64,000 nucleotides of DNA, from NCBI RefSeq assembly GCF_003014735.1, contig NZ_PYAX01000009.1, positions 310,001 to 374,000 of the forward strand. Reading direction: 5' to 3'. Below are positions 8,233-16,039 of this stretch, one piece after another; the stretch's first letter is position 1, and each line of letters starts with the position of its first letter. The DNA is from Saccharothrix carnea (GTDB lineage Bacteria > Actinomycetota > Actinomycetes > Mycobacteriales > Pseudonocardiaceae). The translations under genes and the position numbers were made by a program. The notes beneath the pieces are model-generated. The model did not search any database. It was given only the letters and a program-made list of their open reading frames with translations, and was not told where the DNA came from.

Positions 8233-8930
8233 GCTCGCCAGTCGATCCGTACCGGGACTGGGGTGCCGCGTACGTCCTGGGTTCGCTGTCGCCCGGCGAA
8301 CGGCGGGAGTTCGAGGGACACCTGCCGGGGTGCCCGGAGTGCTCGGGTGACGTCGCGTCCTTCGCGGGCGTGCCCGGCATCCTCTCGGCGGTGCCCCGTG
8401 ACCGGGCGCTCGACCTGCTGGAACCCGAGGGGGAGGCCGACGAGCCGCCCGCGGCGGTGTTCAGCGGACTGGTGGCGGCCGAGCGGTCGCGCCGGTGGCG
8501 CGCCCGGATCCTGGTGGCCGCCGCGCTGGTCGTCGCGGCGTTGACGGGGGCGGCGGTCGCGCTGGCCGTGCGGCCGGCCGCCCCCGACACCGTGGTCGCC
8601 GCACCGCCGCCCGCGCCCGACGTGGCGATGCACCAGACCGTGCCCAGCCCGGTGACGGCCACCGTGCAGCTGGTGGACGAGCCGTGGGGCACCCGGATCG
8701 AGGTGTTGTGCTCCTACGCCGTGCCGGACGGTCCGCCGCCGCCCGTCTTCGCCTACTCCCTGCACGTGGTGGCGGCAGACGGCACCTCGGCGAGTGTCGC
8801 GACCTGGACCGCCGGACCCGGCTCCACCACCCGGCCGGTCGCCACGACCGAGCTCGGCCGGTCGGACATCACCGGCATCGAGATCAGATTGGTGCAAAAA
8901 GACCTGGTCCTGCTCCGCGTCACGTTCTGA
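8229..8930 (+). CDS. Zinc-type (ZAS) membrane anti-sigma factor
   Basis: The 233-residue protein begins at TTG 8229, overlapping the sigma stop. The N-terminal domain carries the HxxxCxxC zinc motif as HLPGCPEC (His31, Cys35, Cys38), the hallmark of ZAS anti-sigma factors that hold an ECF sigma and often respond to thiol oxidation. One membrane segment (RARILVAAALVVAALTGAA, about 95-118) leads to an extracytoplasmic domain ending in an anti-sigma-K-like beta-rich fold (EIRLVQKDLVLLRVTF at the end). It should sequester the preceding sigma factor at the membrane. A redox-active membrane flavoprotein in the same operon makes redox sensing a reasonable hypothesis. Confidence 0.85.
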   Translation: MSSPVDPYRDWGAAYVLGSLSPGERREFEGHLPGCPECSGDVASFAGVPGILSAVPRDRALDLLEPEGEADEPPAAVFSGLVAAERSRRWRARILVAAALVVAALTGAAVALAVRPAAPDTVVAAPPPAPDVAMHQTVPSPVTATVQLVDEPWGTRIEVLCSYAVPDGPPPPVFAYSLHVVAADGTSASVATWTAGPGSTTRPVATTELGRSDITGIEIRLVQKDLVLLRVTF

Positions 8931-9137
8931 CCGCCCGCCTCCCGGCGCCCACCCGCCGCGACCCGGGTACCCGCAGGTCGGGGACCTGCTGCAAGAGCAC
9001 CTGCACGCCCTGGTGCACGTGCGCCGGCCGCGGGACGCGGATACGTGTTCCAGATCACCTGCGGCCACGGCCGGCGCAGCCGCAGACACCTTCCTGGCCG
9101 ATCGTCAAGAGGGGTGAGCGTCGATACGGTGCGTTGC

Positions 9138-9977
9138 ATGACCGCACCTGAGCGTTCGCGGCTGGCCCGAGAACGGCTCTCGCGCGAGTTACGAAGGCTG
9201 CGCACCGAGGCCAAGATGACCGGCACGGCCACGGCGCGCGCTACCGGGATGAGCCAGTCCAAGCTGTCGAAGATCGAGAACGGCATGCTCCTCCCGTCCG
9301 TGACCGACGTGGAGCGCCTGGTCGCCGAGTTGTCCGCCACCCGGGAGACCAGGGTCGAGCTGGTGGAGTTGGCCCGTCAGCTGCACGCCGAGGCGGAGAC
9401 CCGCCGCGTGGTGCTGCACCGGGGAGCGCACCGGCACCAGCAGACCATCGCCCGGATCGAGGCCCGTGCCACCACCAGCCGCTTCTTCCAGAACGCGGGC
9501 GTGCCCGCGCTGTTGCAGAGCGAGAACTACCTGCGGGTCGTGCACAACACGATGCCGGCGCACGAGCAGGACAGCGCGATCGCCACGCTGCGCAGCCGCC
9601 GTGCCCGCATGGACGACCTGGGCAAGCGGTTCGTGTTCCTGCTGGCGGAGAGCGCGCTGCGCTGGCGCATGGGTTCGGCGGACCTGATGTGCGAGCAGAT
9701 CGACCACCTCGTGCAGATCATCCGAAGACCAAACGTGCAGCTCGGCGTGGTGCCGTGGACGGCGGACGCGAACATGGTGGCCCTGCACGGGTTCCAGGTC
9801 TACGACGAGCGGGTGGTGACGTTGAGCGTGCTGACCGGCAACGCGACCATCACCGACCCGCACGACGTGCGCGAGTACCTGGCCCTGTTCGGCAGGCTCG
9901 AACGGCTGGCGGTGCGCGGCGACGCGCTGGAGGACCTGCTGGAGCAGATCTCCAGGGACCACCGCAAGCTCGGCTGA
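9138..9977 (+). CDS. XRE/Scr1-type regulator with DUF5753 domain
   Basis: The 279-residue protein has an N-terminal XRE helix-turn-helix (ATARATGMSQSKLSKIENG, residues about 31-50) and a C-terminal DUF5753 ligand-sensing-type domain (FFQNAGVPALLQSENYLR onward, with RRPNVQLGVVPWTADANM). Such proteins are very common in Streptomyces and Pseudonocardiaceae and usually sit beside a small DUF397 gene; none is visible here. ATG 9138 is chosen over the longer frame because TACGGT (9125-9130) lies 7 nt before it, consistent with a leaderless mRNA. The 207 nt between the anti-sigma gene and this start contain no other gene. Confidence 0.85.
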   Translation: MTAPERSRLARERLSRELRRLRTEAKMTGTATARATGMSQSKLSKIENGMLLPSVTDVERLVAELSATRETRVELVELARQLHAEAETRRVVLHRGAHRHQQTIARIEARATTSRFFQNAGVPALLQSENYLRVVHNTMPAHEQDSAIATLRSRRARMDDLGKRFVFLLAESALRWRMGSADLMCEQIDHLVQIIRRPNVQLGVVPWTADANMVALHGFQVYDERVVTLSVLTGNATITDPHDVREYLALFGRLERLAVRGDALEDLLEQISRDHRKLG

Positions 9978-10037
9978 GCTGGGCGGTTAGGCTGCCGGGG
10001 ACCACTTCCTCCCCGTCGGTAGGTGCCTCGCCACCCC

Positions 10038-10646
10038 ATGCTGAACATCTTCGCCCGCGCGTCGGTTTCGCGCGTCACCGATCCGATCGGGGCGTGGCTG
10101 CTGCGCCGCGGCCTCACCCCGAACGCCGTCACGGTCCTCGGCACCGTCGGCTCCGTCGCCGCCTCGCTGTGGTTCATCCCGCGCGGGCAGCTGTTCACGG
10201 GCGCGGCGCTGGTCACCGCGTTCGTGCTGTTCGACCTGATCGACGGCGCGATGGCACGCGCCCAGGGCGGTGGCACGAAGTTCGGCGCCGTGCTGGACGC
10301 GAGCTGCGACCGGATCGCGGACGGCGCGCTGTTCGCCGCCATCGCCTGGTGGGCGTTCGGCGCGGGCGAGCACGGCCTGGCCGCGGCGACCCTGGTCTCG
10401 CTGGTCGGCGCGCAGGTCACCTCGTACGTGAAGGCCCGCGCCGAGGCGTCCGGGCTCTCCGCGGACGGCGGGCTGGCCGAACGCGCCGAGCGGTTCATCG
10501 TGGCCCTGGTCGGCGTCGGCCTGCACGGGCTGGGCGTGCCCTACATCCTGCCGGTGGCGCTGTACCTGCTGGCCGCCCTGGTGACGATCACCGTGCTGCA
10601 GCGCATCCTGGCCGTGAGCCGTGCCGCGAAGGAGCTGGGCGAGTGA
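10038..10646 (+). CDS. pgsA: Phosphatidylinositol phosphate synthase (CDP-alcohol phosphatidyltransferase)
   Basis: This 202-residue membrane enzyme makes phosphatidylinositol phosphate from CDP-diacylglycerol and inositol phosphate, the first step toward PIMs. The family motif D-G-x2-A-R-x8-G-x3-D-x3-D is intact (DGAMARAQGG, then GAVLDASCD) near residues 70-95, followed by the conserved TSYVKARAEASGL. Several hydrophobic helices surround it. I favour ATG 10038 (MLNIFARAS), although a GTG at 10023 is in frame and neither has a clear ribosome-binding site. A TAGGCT hexamer at 9988-9993 may be the -10 of the operon promoter. It overlaps the acyltransferase gene by GTGA. Confidence 0.92.
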   Translation: MLNIFARASVSRVTDPIGAWLLRRGLTPNAVTVLGTVGSVAASLWFIPRGQLFTGAALVTAFVLFDLIDGAMARAQGGGTKFGAVLDASCDRIADGALFAAIAWWAFGAGEHGLAAATLVSLVGAQVTSYVKARAEASGLSADGGLAERAERFIVALVGVGLHGLGVPYILPVALYLLAALVTITVLQRILAVSRAAKELGE

Positions 10647-11575
10647 ACGAACGGCTGGCGGACCTCGGCTACGCGGCCGGCTGGCGCCTGGTGCGGCTGC
10701 TGCCGGAGAAGGCGGCCCGGGCGCTGTTCGACGCGATCGCGGACCGGGCCGCGAAACGCGGTGGCGGCAGCGTGCGGCAGCTGCGGTCCAACCTGCGCCG
10801 GGTCGTGCCCCAGGCGGGCGAGGCCGAGCTGGACGAGCTGGTGCGGCTGGCCGTGCGCTCGTACGCGCGGTACTGGCGCGAGGCGTTCCGGCTGCCGTCG
10901 CTGGACCAGGAGGAGCTCTACGCCGAGCTGGACCGGACCATGACCGGCGTGGAGAACCTGGACGCGGCGCTGGCCGAGGGCCGGGGCGCGGTCATCGCGC
11001 TGCCCCACTGCGGCAACTGGGACATGGCGGGCGTCTGGCTGGTCGGGCACTGCGGCACGTTCACCACGGTCGCCGAGCGGCTCAAGCCCGAGTCGCTGTA
11101 CCGGCGGTTCATCGCGTTCCGGGAGAGCCTCGGCTTCGAGGTGGTGCCGCTGACCGGCGGCGAGCGCAACCCGGCGCTCGTGCTGGCCGAGCGGCTGCGC
11201 GCCAACCAGGTCGTCTGCCTGCTCGCCGACCGCGACCTGACCGCGGGCGGCGTGCCCGTGACGTTCTTCGGCGAGCGCACCCTGATGCCCGCCGGTCCCG
11301 CGCACCTGGCCGCGACCACCGGGGCGGCGCTGATCCCGGCCGGCCTGTGGTTCACCGAGGACGGCTGGGTCATCCGGCTGCACCCGCCGGTCCGGGTCCA
11401 GGGCACGGCGGGCGTGCCCGCGGCGACCCAGCAGCTGGCCGACGTGTTCGCCGCCGACATCGCCGCCCACCCCACCGACTGGCACATGATGCAGCAGCTG
11501 TGGCTGGCCGACCTGCCGGAGAGCAGGCAGAAGGCGCTGCGCCGGGTGCTGGCCCGCCGGGGGGAACCGGCGTGA
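10643..11575 (+). CDS. Phosphatidylinositol mannoside acyltransferase (PatA-like)
   Basis: The 310-residue protein belongs to the LpxL/HtrB lysophospholipid acyltransferase family. The catalytic HX4D motif is HCGNWD near residue 118, and the LLADRDLTAGGVPVTFFGE region supplies the second acidic site. It has no N-terminal membrane anchor beyond an amphipathic stretch, as in mycobacterial PatA (Rv2611c), which acylates the mannose of PIM1/PIM2. Position between pgsA and pimA with 4-nt overlaps on both sides supports the assignment. Confidence 0.9.
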   Translation: MNERLADLGYAAGWRLVRLLPEKAARALFDAIADRAAKRGGGSVRQLRSNLRRVVPQAGEAELDELVRLAVRSYARYWREAFRLPSLDQEELYAELDRTMTGVENLDAALAEGRGAVIALPHCGNWDMAGVWLVGHCGTFTTVAERLKPESLYRRFIAFRESLGFEVVPLTGGERNPALVLAERLRANQVVCLLADRDLTAGGVPVTFFGERTLMPAGPAHLAATTGAALIPAGLWFTEDGWVIRLHPPVRVQGTAGVPAATQQLADVFAADIAAHPTDWHMMQQLWLADLPESRQKALRRVLARRGEPA

Positions 11576-12693
11576 AGGTCGGCATAGTCTGCCCGTACTC
11601 CTTCGAGGTTCCCGGAGGGGTGCAGGCCCACGTGGTCGACCTGGCGCACGCCCTGCGCGGCCTCGGTCACGAGGTGGAGGTGCTGGCGCCCGCCGACGAC
11701 GACACGCCGGTGCCGGAGTTCGTCACCCCGGCCGGACGCGCGGTCGGCATCCCGTACAACGGTTCGGTGGCCAGGCTGTCGTTCGGACCGGTGTCGTTCA
11801 CCCGGGTCCGGCGGTGGATCGCCGAGCACGACTTCGACGTGCTGCACCTGCACGAGCCGACCGCGCCGTCGCTGTCGATGCTGGCGCTGATGGTCGCCGA
11901 CGGCCCGATCGTGGCCACCTTCCACACGTCCACGCCCCGCTCGAAGATGCTGTCGGCGTTCCAGGCGGTGCTGCAGCCGTTCCTGGAGAAGATCACCGCC
12001 CGGATCGCGGTGTCCGCGCTGGCCCGGCGCGTGCAGGTGGAGCACCTGGGCGGTGACGCGGTGGAGATCCCCAACGGCGTGGACGTCGGGTTCTTCGCCG
12101 ACGCCGCACCGCTCGACGGCTACCCGCGCCCCGGCGGCACGGTCGGGTTCGTCGGCCGGTTCAGCGAACCGCGCAAGGGCATGCCCGTGCTGCTGGAGGC
12201 GTTCCGCGAGCTCGACCTGCCCGACGCCCGGCTGCTGGTCGTCGGGCGTGGTGACGAGGACGAGCTGCGCAAGCAGGCCGGGCCGGAGCCGGCGTCGCGG
12301 ATGGTGTTCCTCGGCATGGTGGACGACGAGACGAAGGCACGCGCGCTGCGCAGCGTGGACGTCTACTGCGCGCCCAACACCGGTGGCGAGAGCTTCGGGA
12401 TCATCCTGACCGAGGCGATGTCGGCGGGCGCGGCGGTGCTGGCCAGCGACCTCGACGCGTTCCGGCGCGTGCTCGACGACGGCAAGGCGGGCGTGCTGAC
12501 CCCGGTCGGCGACCCGTCCGCGCTGGCCGCGGCGCTGCGCGACCTGCTGACCGACCCGGCGCGGCGGGCGGACTACGTGGACGCGGCGCGGCAGCGGGTG
12601 ATGATGTTCGACTGGTCGGTGGTCGCGAACCAGGTCCTTCGGGTATATGAGAGCGCTATGGCGGCAGATCCCCGTCGGGTGGGCGAGGCGTGA
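11572..12693 (+). CDS. pimA: Phosphatidylinositol alpha-mannosyltransferase
   Basis: This 373-residue GT-B enzyme of family GT4 adds the first mannose from GDP-mannose to phosphatidylinositol on the cytoplasmic face. Visible features are the N-terminal PYSFEVPGGVQAHV glycine-rich loop, LHLHEPTAPS with the active-site His, the HTSTPRSKM segment, GRFSEPRKGM phosphate-binding region, and the C-terminal EX7E motif in ESFGIILTEAMSAG. Start GTG 11572 overlaps the acyltransferase stop, and its own stop overlaps the NUDIX gene, so translation of the whole PIM operon is coupled. Confidence 0.95.
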   Translation: MKVGIVCPYSFEVPGGVQAHVVDLAHALRGLGHEVEVLAPADDDTPVPEFVTPAGRAVGIPYNGSVARLSFGPVSFTRVRRWIAEHDFDVLHLHEPTAPSLSMLALMVADGPIVATFHTSTPRSKMLSAFQAVLQPFLEKITARIAVSALARRVQVEHLGGDAVEIPNGVDVGFFADAAPLDGYPRPGGTVGFVGRFSEPRKGMPVLLEAFRELDLPDARLLVVGRGDEDELRKQAGPEPASRMVFLGMVDDETKARALRSVDVYCAPNTGGESFGIILTEAMSAGAAVLASDLDAFRRVLDDGKAGVLTPVGDPSALAAALRDLLTDPARRADYVDAARQRVMMFDWSVVANQVLRVYESAMAADPRRVGEA

Positions 12694-13667
12694 CCAGTTC
12701 CGGAGTCGCGACGACGTTCCTGGTCCTGCTGGCGCTGGCCGTGCTGGTCGGGCCGTGGACGCTCGGCACCGCCAACCGGCTGGACCGGCTGCACGTGCGC
12801 ACGGACGCGGCCTGGGCGGCGCTGGACGCGGCCCTGGCGCGGCGTGCGGTGGTGACGCGGGCGGTGGCGGCGGTGTGCGGCAAGCCCGAGCTGCGTGCGG
12901 CGGCGGACCGCGCCGAGCGGTCGCCCCGGTCGGACCGGGAGGCCGCGGAGAACCGGCTCTCGGCGCTGCTGGAAGGGCTCGACCGGTCCGTGCTGGAACC
13001 CGCGCTGGCCGCCGAGCTGTCCGACGCCGAGCAGCGGGTGGTGCTCGCCCGGCGCGTGCACAACGACGCGGTGCGCGACACGTTGGCGCTGCGCCGGCGC
13101 CGGTCCGTGCGGTGGCTGCGGCTCGCGGGCACCGCGCCGACGCCGTCCTACTTCGAGATCGCCGAACCCGGCGGCGACGTCGAGGCGTCCACGCTGACCC
13201 AGCGCGTTTCGGCGCGGGTCGTGCTGCTGGACGCCGAGAACCGGGTGCTGTTGTTCGAGGGCTTCGACCCCAACCGGCCGGACGAGCTGTTCTGGTTCAC
13301 CGTCGGCGGTGGGGTGGAGCCGGGGGAGGACGTCCGGACCGCCGCGGTGCGGGAGCTGTTCGAGGAGACCGGTGTGGAGGTCTCCGGCGACGAGCTGATC
13401 GGTCCGGTGTGGAAGCGGCACGCCGTGTTCGCCTTCGACGGCTTGAACTACGCGGCGGTCGAGTGGTTCTTCGTCGGGAAAGTGGAGGCGGTCGACGTGG
13501 ACACCTCAAGGTTCAACGAGATCGAGCAGCAGACCATCCGCCGGCACAAGTGGTGGTCGGCGGACGAACTGGCGTCGACCGACGCGACGGTGTACCCGGT
13601 GCAGCTGGCCGAGGTGCTCCCCGGCGCGCTGGTCGGCTGGGACGGCACGACCCGTTCGGTCCGATGA
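12690..13667 (+). CDS. Membrane-anchored NUDIX hydrolase with LemA-like N-region
   Basis: The 325-residue protein starts with a single membrane helix (TTFLVLLALAVLVGPWTLG, about 8-26) followed by a helical LemA-like region (LDRLHVRTDAAWAALDAALA). The C-terminal half is a NUDIX domain with the box GX5EX7REL..EETGV complete (GGVEPGE, RELFEETGV, near residues 210-232). The same two-part protein is encoded after pimA in mycobacteria (Rv2609c). It probably hydrolyses a nucleoside-diphosphate-linked substrate near the membrane; the substrate is unknown. It overlaps pimA by GTGA and the next small gene by ATGA. Confidence 0.88.
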   Translation: MTSSGVATTFLVLLALAVLVGPWTLGTANRLDRLHVRTDAAWAALDAALARRAVVTRAVAAVCGKPELRAAADRAERSPRSDREAAENRLSALLEGLDRSVLEPALAAELSDAEQRVVLARRVHNDAVRDTLALRRRRSVRWLRLAGTAPTPSYFEIAEPGGDVEASTLTQRVSARVVLLDAENRVLLFEGFDPNRPDELFWFTVGGGVEPGEDVRTAAVRELFEETGVEVSGDELIGPVWKRHAVFAFDGLNYAAVEWFFVGKVEAVDVDTSRFNEIEQQTIRRHKWWSADELASTDATVYPVQLAEVLPGALVGWDGTTRSVR

Positions 13668-14008
13668 TCGGGATCTCGAGCCGGGTGGACGACGTCGTCT
13701 CGTTCTACCGCGCCCTGGAGGAGTCGGACCGGCCACGGGCGTACTTCGAGTTCGTGGACGTCGAGGGCTGGGTGGACGAGGGCGCGCGTGCGCTCTACGA
13801 GACCGTGGAGCACGAGGGCGAGCTGATCGCGATCCGGCAGATCGAGCTGCCCTCGGCGGGCGGCGTGCACCGCTATTCGTGGCGCCGGATGGAGGACGCG
13901 TTCGGCGGTCTCACGGACGAGCCGATCGACCCGCACGAGGACCCGGTCAAGCCGATACCCCGCGAGGCGTTCGTCGAGGTCTGGAACTCACTGCCGCACG
14001 AGGTGTGA
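13664..14008 (+). CDS. Small conserved protein resembling DUF6881
   Basis: The 114-residue acidic protein (MIGISSRVDDVVSFYRALEE) shows a beta-rich pattern with AYFEFVDVEGW, ALYETVEHEGELIAIRQIE and a C-terminal PIPREAFVEVW. This ordering of a YxE strand, a polarity-alternating strand and a terminal REEFxxVW motif is like DUF6881 proteins. It overlaps the NUDIX stop by ATGA, so it is translated with the PIM operon, although it is not part of that operon in mycobacteria. No catalytic residues are evident. Family assignment is by eye; function is unknown. Confidence 0.65.
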   Translation: MIGISSRVDDVVSFYRALEESDRPRAYFEFVDVEGWVDEGARALYETVEHEGELIAIRQIELPSAGGVHRYSWRRMEDAFGGLTDEPIDPHEDPVKPIPREAFVEVWNSLPHEV

Positions 14009-14038
14009 CGGGTGGGTCCGCGCTGCCGTGCGGCCTGG

Positions 14039-14413
14039 TCAGAGGATGAACGTGGCGATCATCTGACCGAGCAGCCGCACGTCGGCGTGGCCCTTGAACT
14101 CCAGCCGCACCTGGCCCAGCCCGCTGAACCACAGGTCCAGCTCGGCGTCCATGTCGAACGTGCCCGCGGTCTCGATGGAGAACGCCTGCACCCGGCTGTA
14201 GGGCAGCGAGGTGAAGTCCTTCTTGCGGCCGGTCATGCCCTGGACGTTCACCGCGATCACCCGCTTGTTGGTGAACACCACGAAGTCGCGCACCGTCTTG
14301 AAGCTCGACACGATCTGCTCGCCCTGGATCAGGATCGGCGACACCTGCGACGCGATGTCCTCGGGCCGGCACGGCGCCAGCTTGAAGACGGACTGCTTCT
14401 CGAAGTCGATCAC
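14039..14413 (-). CDS. Bacterial PH-domain protein
   Basis: The 124-residue protein (IDFEKQSVFKLAPCRPEDI onward) has the seven-strand pattern of a bacterial pleckstrin-homology domain: GEQIVSSFKTVRDFVVFTNK, RVIAVNVQGMTG, KKDFTSLPYSRVQAFSIETA, and a final helix. Such stand-alone domains have no known enzymatic activity. GTG 14413 is taken as start because TAGCGT (14421-14426, minus strand) lies exactly 7 nt upstream, suggesting a leaderless transcript. The DUF4240 gene ends only 17 nt upstream on the same strand. Confidence 0.82.
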   Translation of the reverse strand: MIDFEKQSVFKLAPCRPEDIASQVSPILIQGEQIVSSFKTVRDFVVFTNKRVIAVNVQGMTGRKKDFTSLPYSRVQAFSIETAGTFDMDAELDLWFSGLGQVRLEFKGHADVRLLGQMIATFIL

Positions 14414-14430
14414 CCTTCCGACGCTACCGC

Positions 14431-14949
14431 CTACCGGGGCCACCCCGCCGGGTTCGAGACCGATTCCCGGGAGATCCCCGACCCCGTCTCCGGGTAATCC
14501 CCGAACCGCGCCTCGTGCACGTGGGCGAAGAAGTAGCAGAACGCCTCGCACTCGGCGTCCATCACCGCCACCCGGGGATCGCGGGCCACGGCCTCGTAGA
14601 ACTCCTGCCCGAGGGCGAGGACGAAGCCGCGGGCGTACAGGAAGCCGTCGTCCGAGCCGTCCGTGACCTCCTGGAGGTCGGCCCGGTCGATCTCGTACAG
14701 CTTGCGCTCGGCGACCCGGTCCAGCGCGGTCAGCTCCTCGGCCGACAGCCCCTCGCACGCCCGCGCCAACGCCCGCAGCACGGCGTCGAGGTGCTCCTCC
14801 AGCTCGGCGGCCTCCTCGAAGGCGTCGAGCGTCACGTCACGCTTGGCCAGCGCGCGGCGCACGTCGTTCGGGCCCGGGCCGAGGCCGGCCCAGGCGTCTT
14901 CCAGCATCGCCCAGAAACGGGCCTCTTCGGCAGCGGTCGGCAGGATCAT
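14431..14949 (-). CDS. DUF4240 domain protein
   Basis: The 172-residue protein matches the DUF4240 pattern: RFWAMLEDAW at the N-terminus, LSAEELTALDRVAERKLYEI in the middle, then SDDGFLYARGFVLALGQEFY and an acidic tail HVHEARFGDYPETGSGIS. Function of the family is unknown. ATG 14949 is preceded at 7 nt by TAGCGT (14957-14962, minus strand), the same hexamer and spacing as for the downstream PH-domain gene, so both probably have leaderless promoters of the same type. Confidence 0.85.
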   Translation of the reverse strand: MILPTAAEEARFWAMLEDAWAGLGPGPNDVRRALAKRDVTLDAFEEAAELEEHLDAVLRALARACEGLSAEELTALDRVAERKLYEIDRADLQEVTDGSDDGFLYARGFVLALGQEFYEAVARDPRVAVMDAECEAFCYFFAHVHEARFGDYPETGSGISRESVSNPAGWPR

Positions 14950-14956
14950 GGCGGCG

Positions 14957-14962
14957 ACGCTA
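14957..14962 (-). promoter_or_regulatory. -10 element TAGCGT for a leaderless transcript
   Basis: On the minus strand TAGCGT ends 7 nt before ATG 14949. An identical hexamer (14421-14426) ends 7 nt before GTG 14413 of the next gene. TAGCGT also occurs at 42751-42756 and 55265-55270 before the POT transporter and egtA, there with short leaders and ribosome-binding sites. The -35 boxes are not convincing. Confidence 0.45.
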
Positions 14963-15036
14963 GCAACGAGGTCCGACAATTCCGGGCGGACGGGATCGGG
15001 GGTGTGCCCACGCGGCGCGAACACCCCCCGATCGGG

Positions 15037-16029
15037 TCACACCCGGCCGATGACCTCGTTGCCGTAGGCCGCCAGCGTCTTGTCCTTGTCGTCGTGCATC
15101 AGGTACAGCGCGAAGTGGTCCACGCCGATCTCCCGCAGCTCCTGCAACCGGTCCACGTGCGCGGACGCGGGCCCGAGCAGGCAGAACCGGTCCACGATGG
15201 AGTCCGGCACGAAGTCCGTCGACCGGTTGCCCGCCTTGCCGTGGTGGGCGTAGTCGTAGCCCTCGCGGTCCTTGATGTAGTCGGTCAGCGCCGCCGGCAC
15301 CGCGCCCGAGTCGCCGTACCGCGCGACCAGGTCGGCCACGTGGTTGCCGACCATCCCGCCGAACCAGCGCAGCTGGTCGCGCTGGTGCGCCAGGTCCGTG
15401 CCGACGTACGCGGGCGCCGCCACGCACATCGTGATCGTCGACGGGTCGCGGCCCGCCGCCGCGGCCGCCTCGCGCACGCTCCCGATCGTCCACCGCGCGA
15501 TGTCGACGTCCGCGGTCTGCAGGATGAACCCGTCCGCCTGCTCGCCGACCAGCCGCAACGCCTTGGGGCCGTACGCGGCCATCCACATCTCCAGCTTGCC
15601 GTCGCGCACCCACGGGATGCGCACCGGCGTGCCGTGGTGCTCGGCCTCCCGGCCCTCGGCCAGGTCCTTGATCACCGTCATGGCCCGGCCCAACGTGGCC
15701 AGCGACGCCGGCTTCTGCCCGATCACCCGGCGTGCCGAGTCACCGCGCCCGATGCCGCACACCGTGCGGTTGCCGAACATGTCGTTCAACGTGGCGAACA
15801 GCGACGCGGTCACCGACCAGTCCCGGGTGCTCGGGTTGGTCACCATCGGCCCGACGACCAGGTCCTTCGTCGCCGCCAGCACCTGCGAGTAGATGACGAA
15901 CGGCTCCTGCCACAGCACGACCGAGTCGAACGTCCAGCCGTAGCGGAACCCGTTGTCCTCGGCGGCCTTCATGCCGGACACCACGTCCCGCGCGGGCGGG
16001 TCGGTCTGGAGCACTACCCCGAAGTCCAC
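15037..16029 (-). CDS. LLM-class (F420-type) oxidoreductase in a pyrimidine/hydantoin cluster
   Basis: The 330-residue protein is a luciferase-like TIM barrel (MDFGVVLQTDPPARDVVSGM; GWTFDSVVLWQEPFVIYSQV; GIGRGDSARRVIGQKPASL) of the TIGR03842-like subgroup. These enzymes use F420 or FMN for hydride transfer. It follows the dihydropyrimidinase gene with a 10-nt gap and is the last gene of a four-gene operon with beta-ureidopropionase and an NCS1 permease. No flavin/iron-sulfur dihydropyrimidine dehydrogenase is present in the window, so this enzyme may supply the missing reductive step; that is inference. Start GTG 16029. Confidence 0.88.
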   Translation of the reverse strand: MDFGVVLQTDPPARDVVSGMKAAEDNGFRYGWTFDSVVLWQEPFVIYSQVLAATKDLVVGPMVTNPSTRDWSVTASLFATLNDMFGNRTVCGIGRGDSARRVIGQKPASLATLGRAMTVIKDLAEGREAEHHGTPVRIPWVRDGKLEMWMAAYGPKALRLVGEQADGFILQTADVDIARWTIGSVREAAAAAGRDPSTITMCVAAPAYVGTDLAHQRDQLRWFGGMVGNHVADLVARYGDSGAVPAALTDYIKDREGYDYAHHGKAGNRSTDFVPDSIVDRFCLLGPASAHVDRLQELREIGVDHFALYLMHDDKDKTLAAYGNEVIGRV

Positions 16030-16039
16030 GTCCGCCCCC

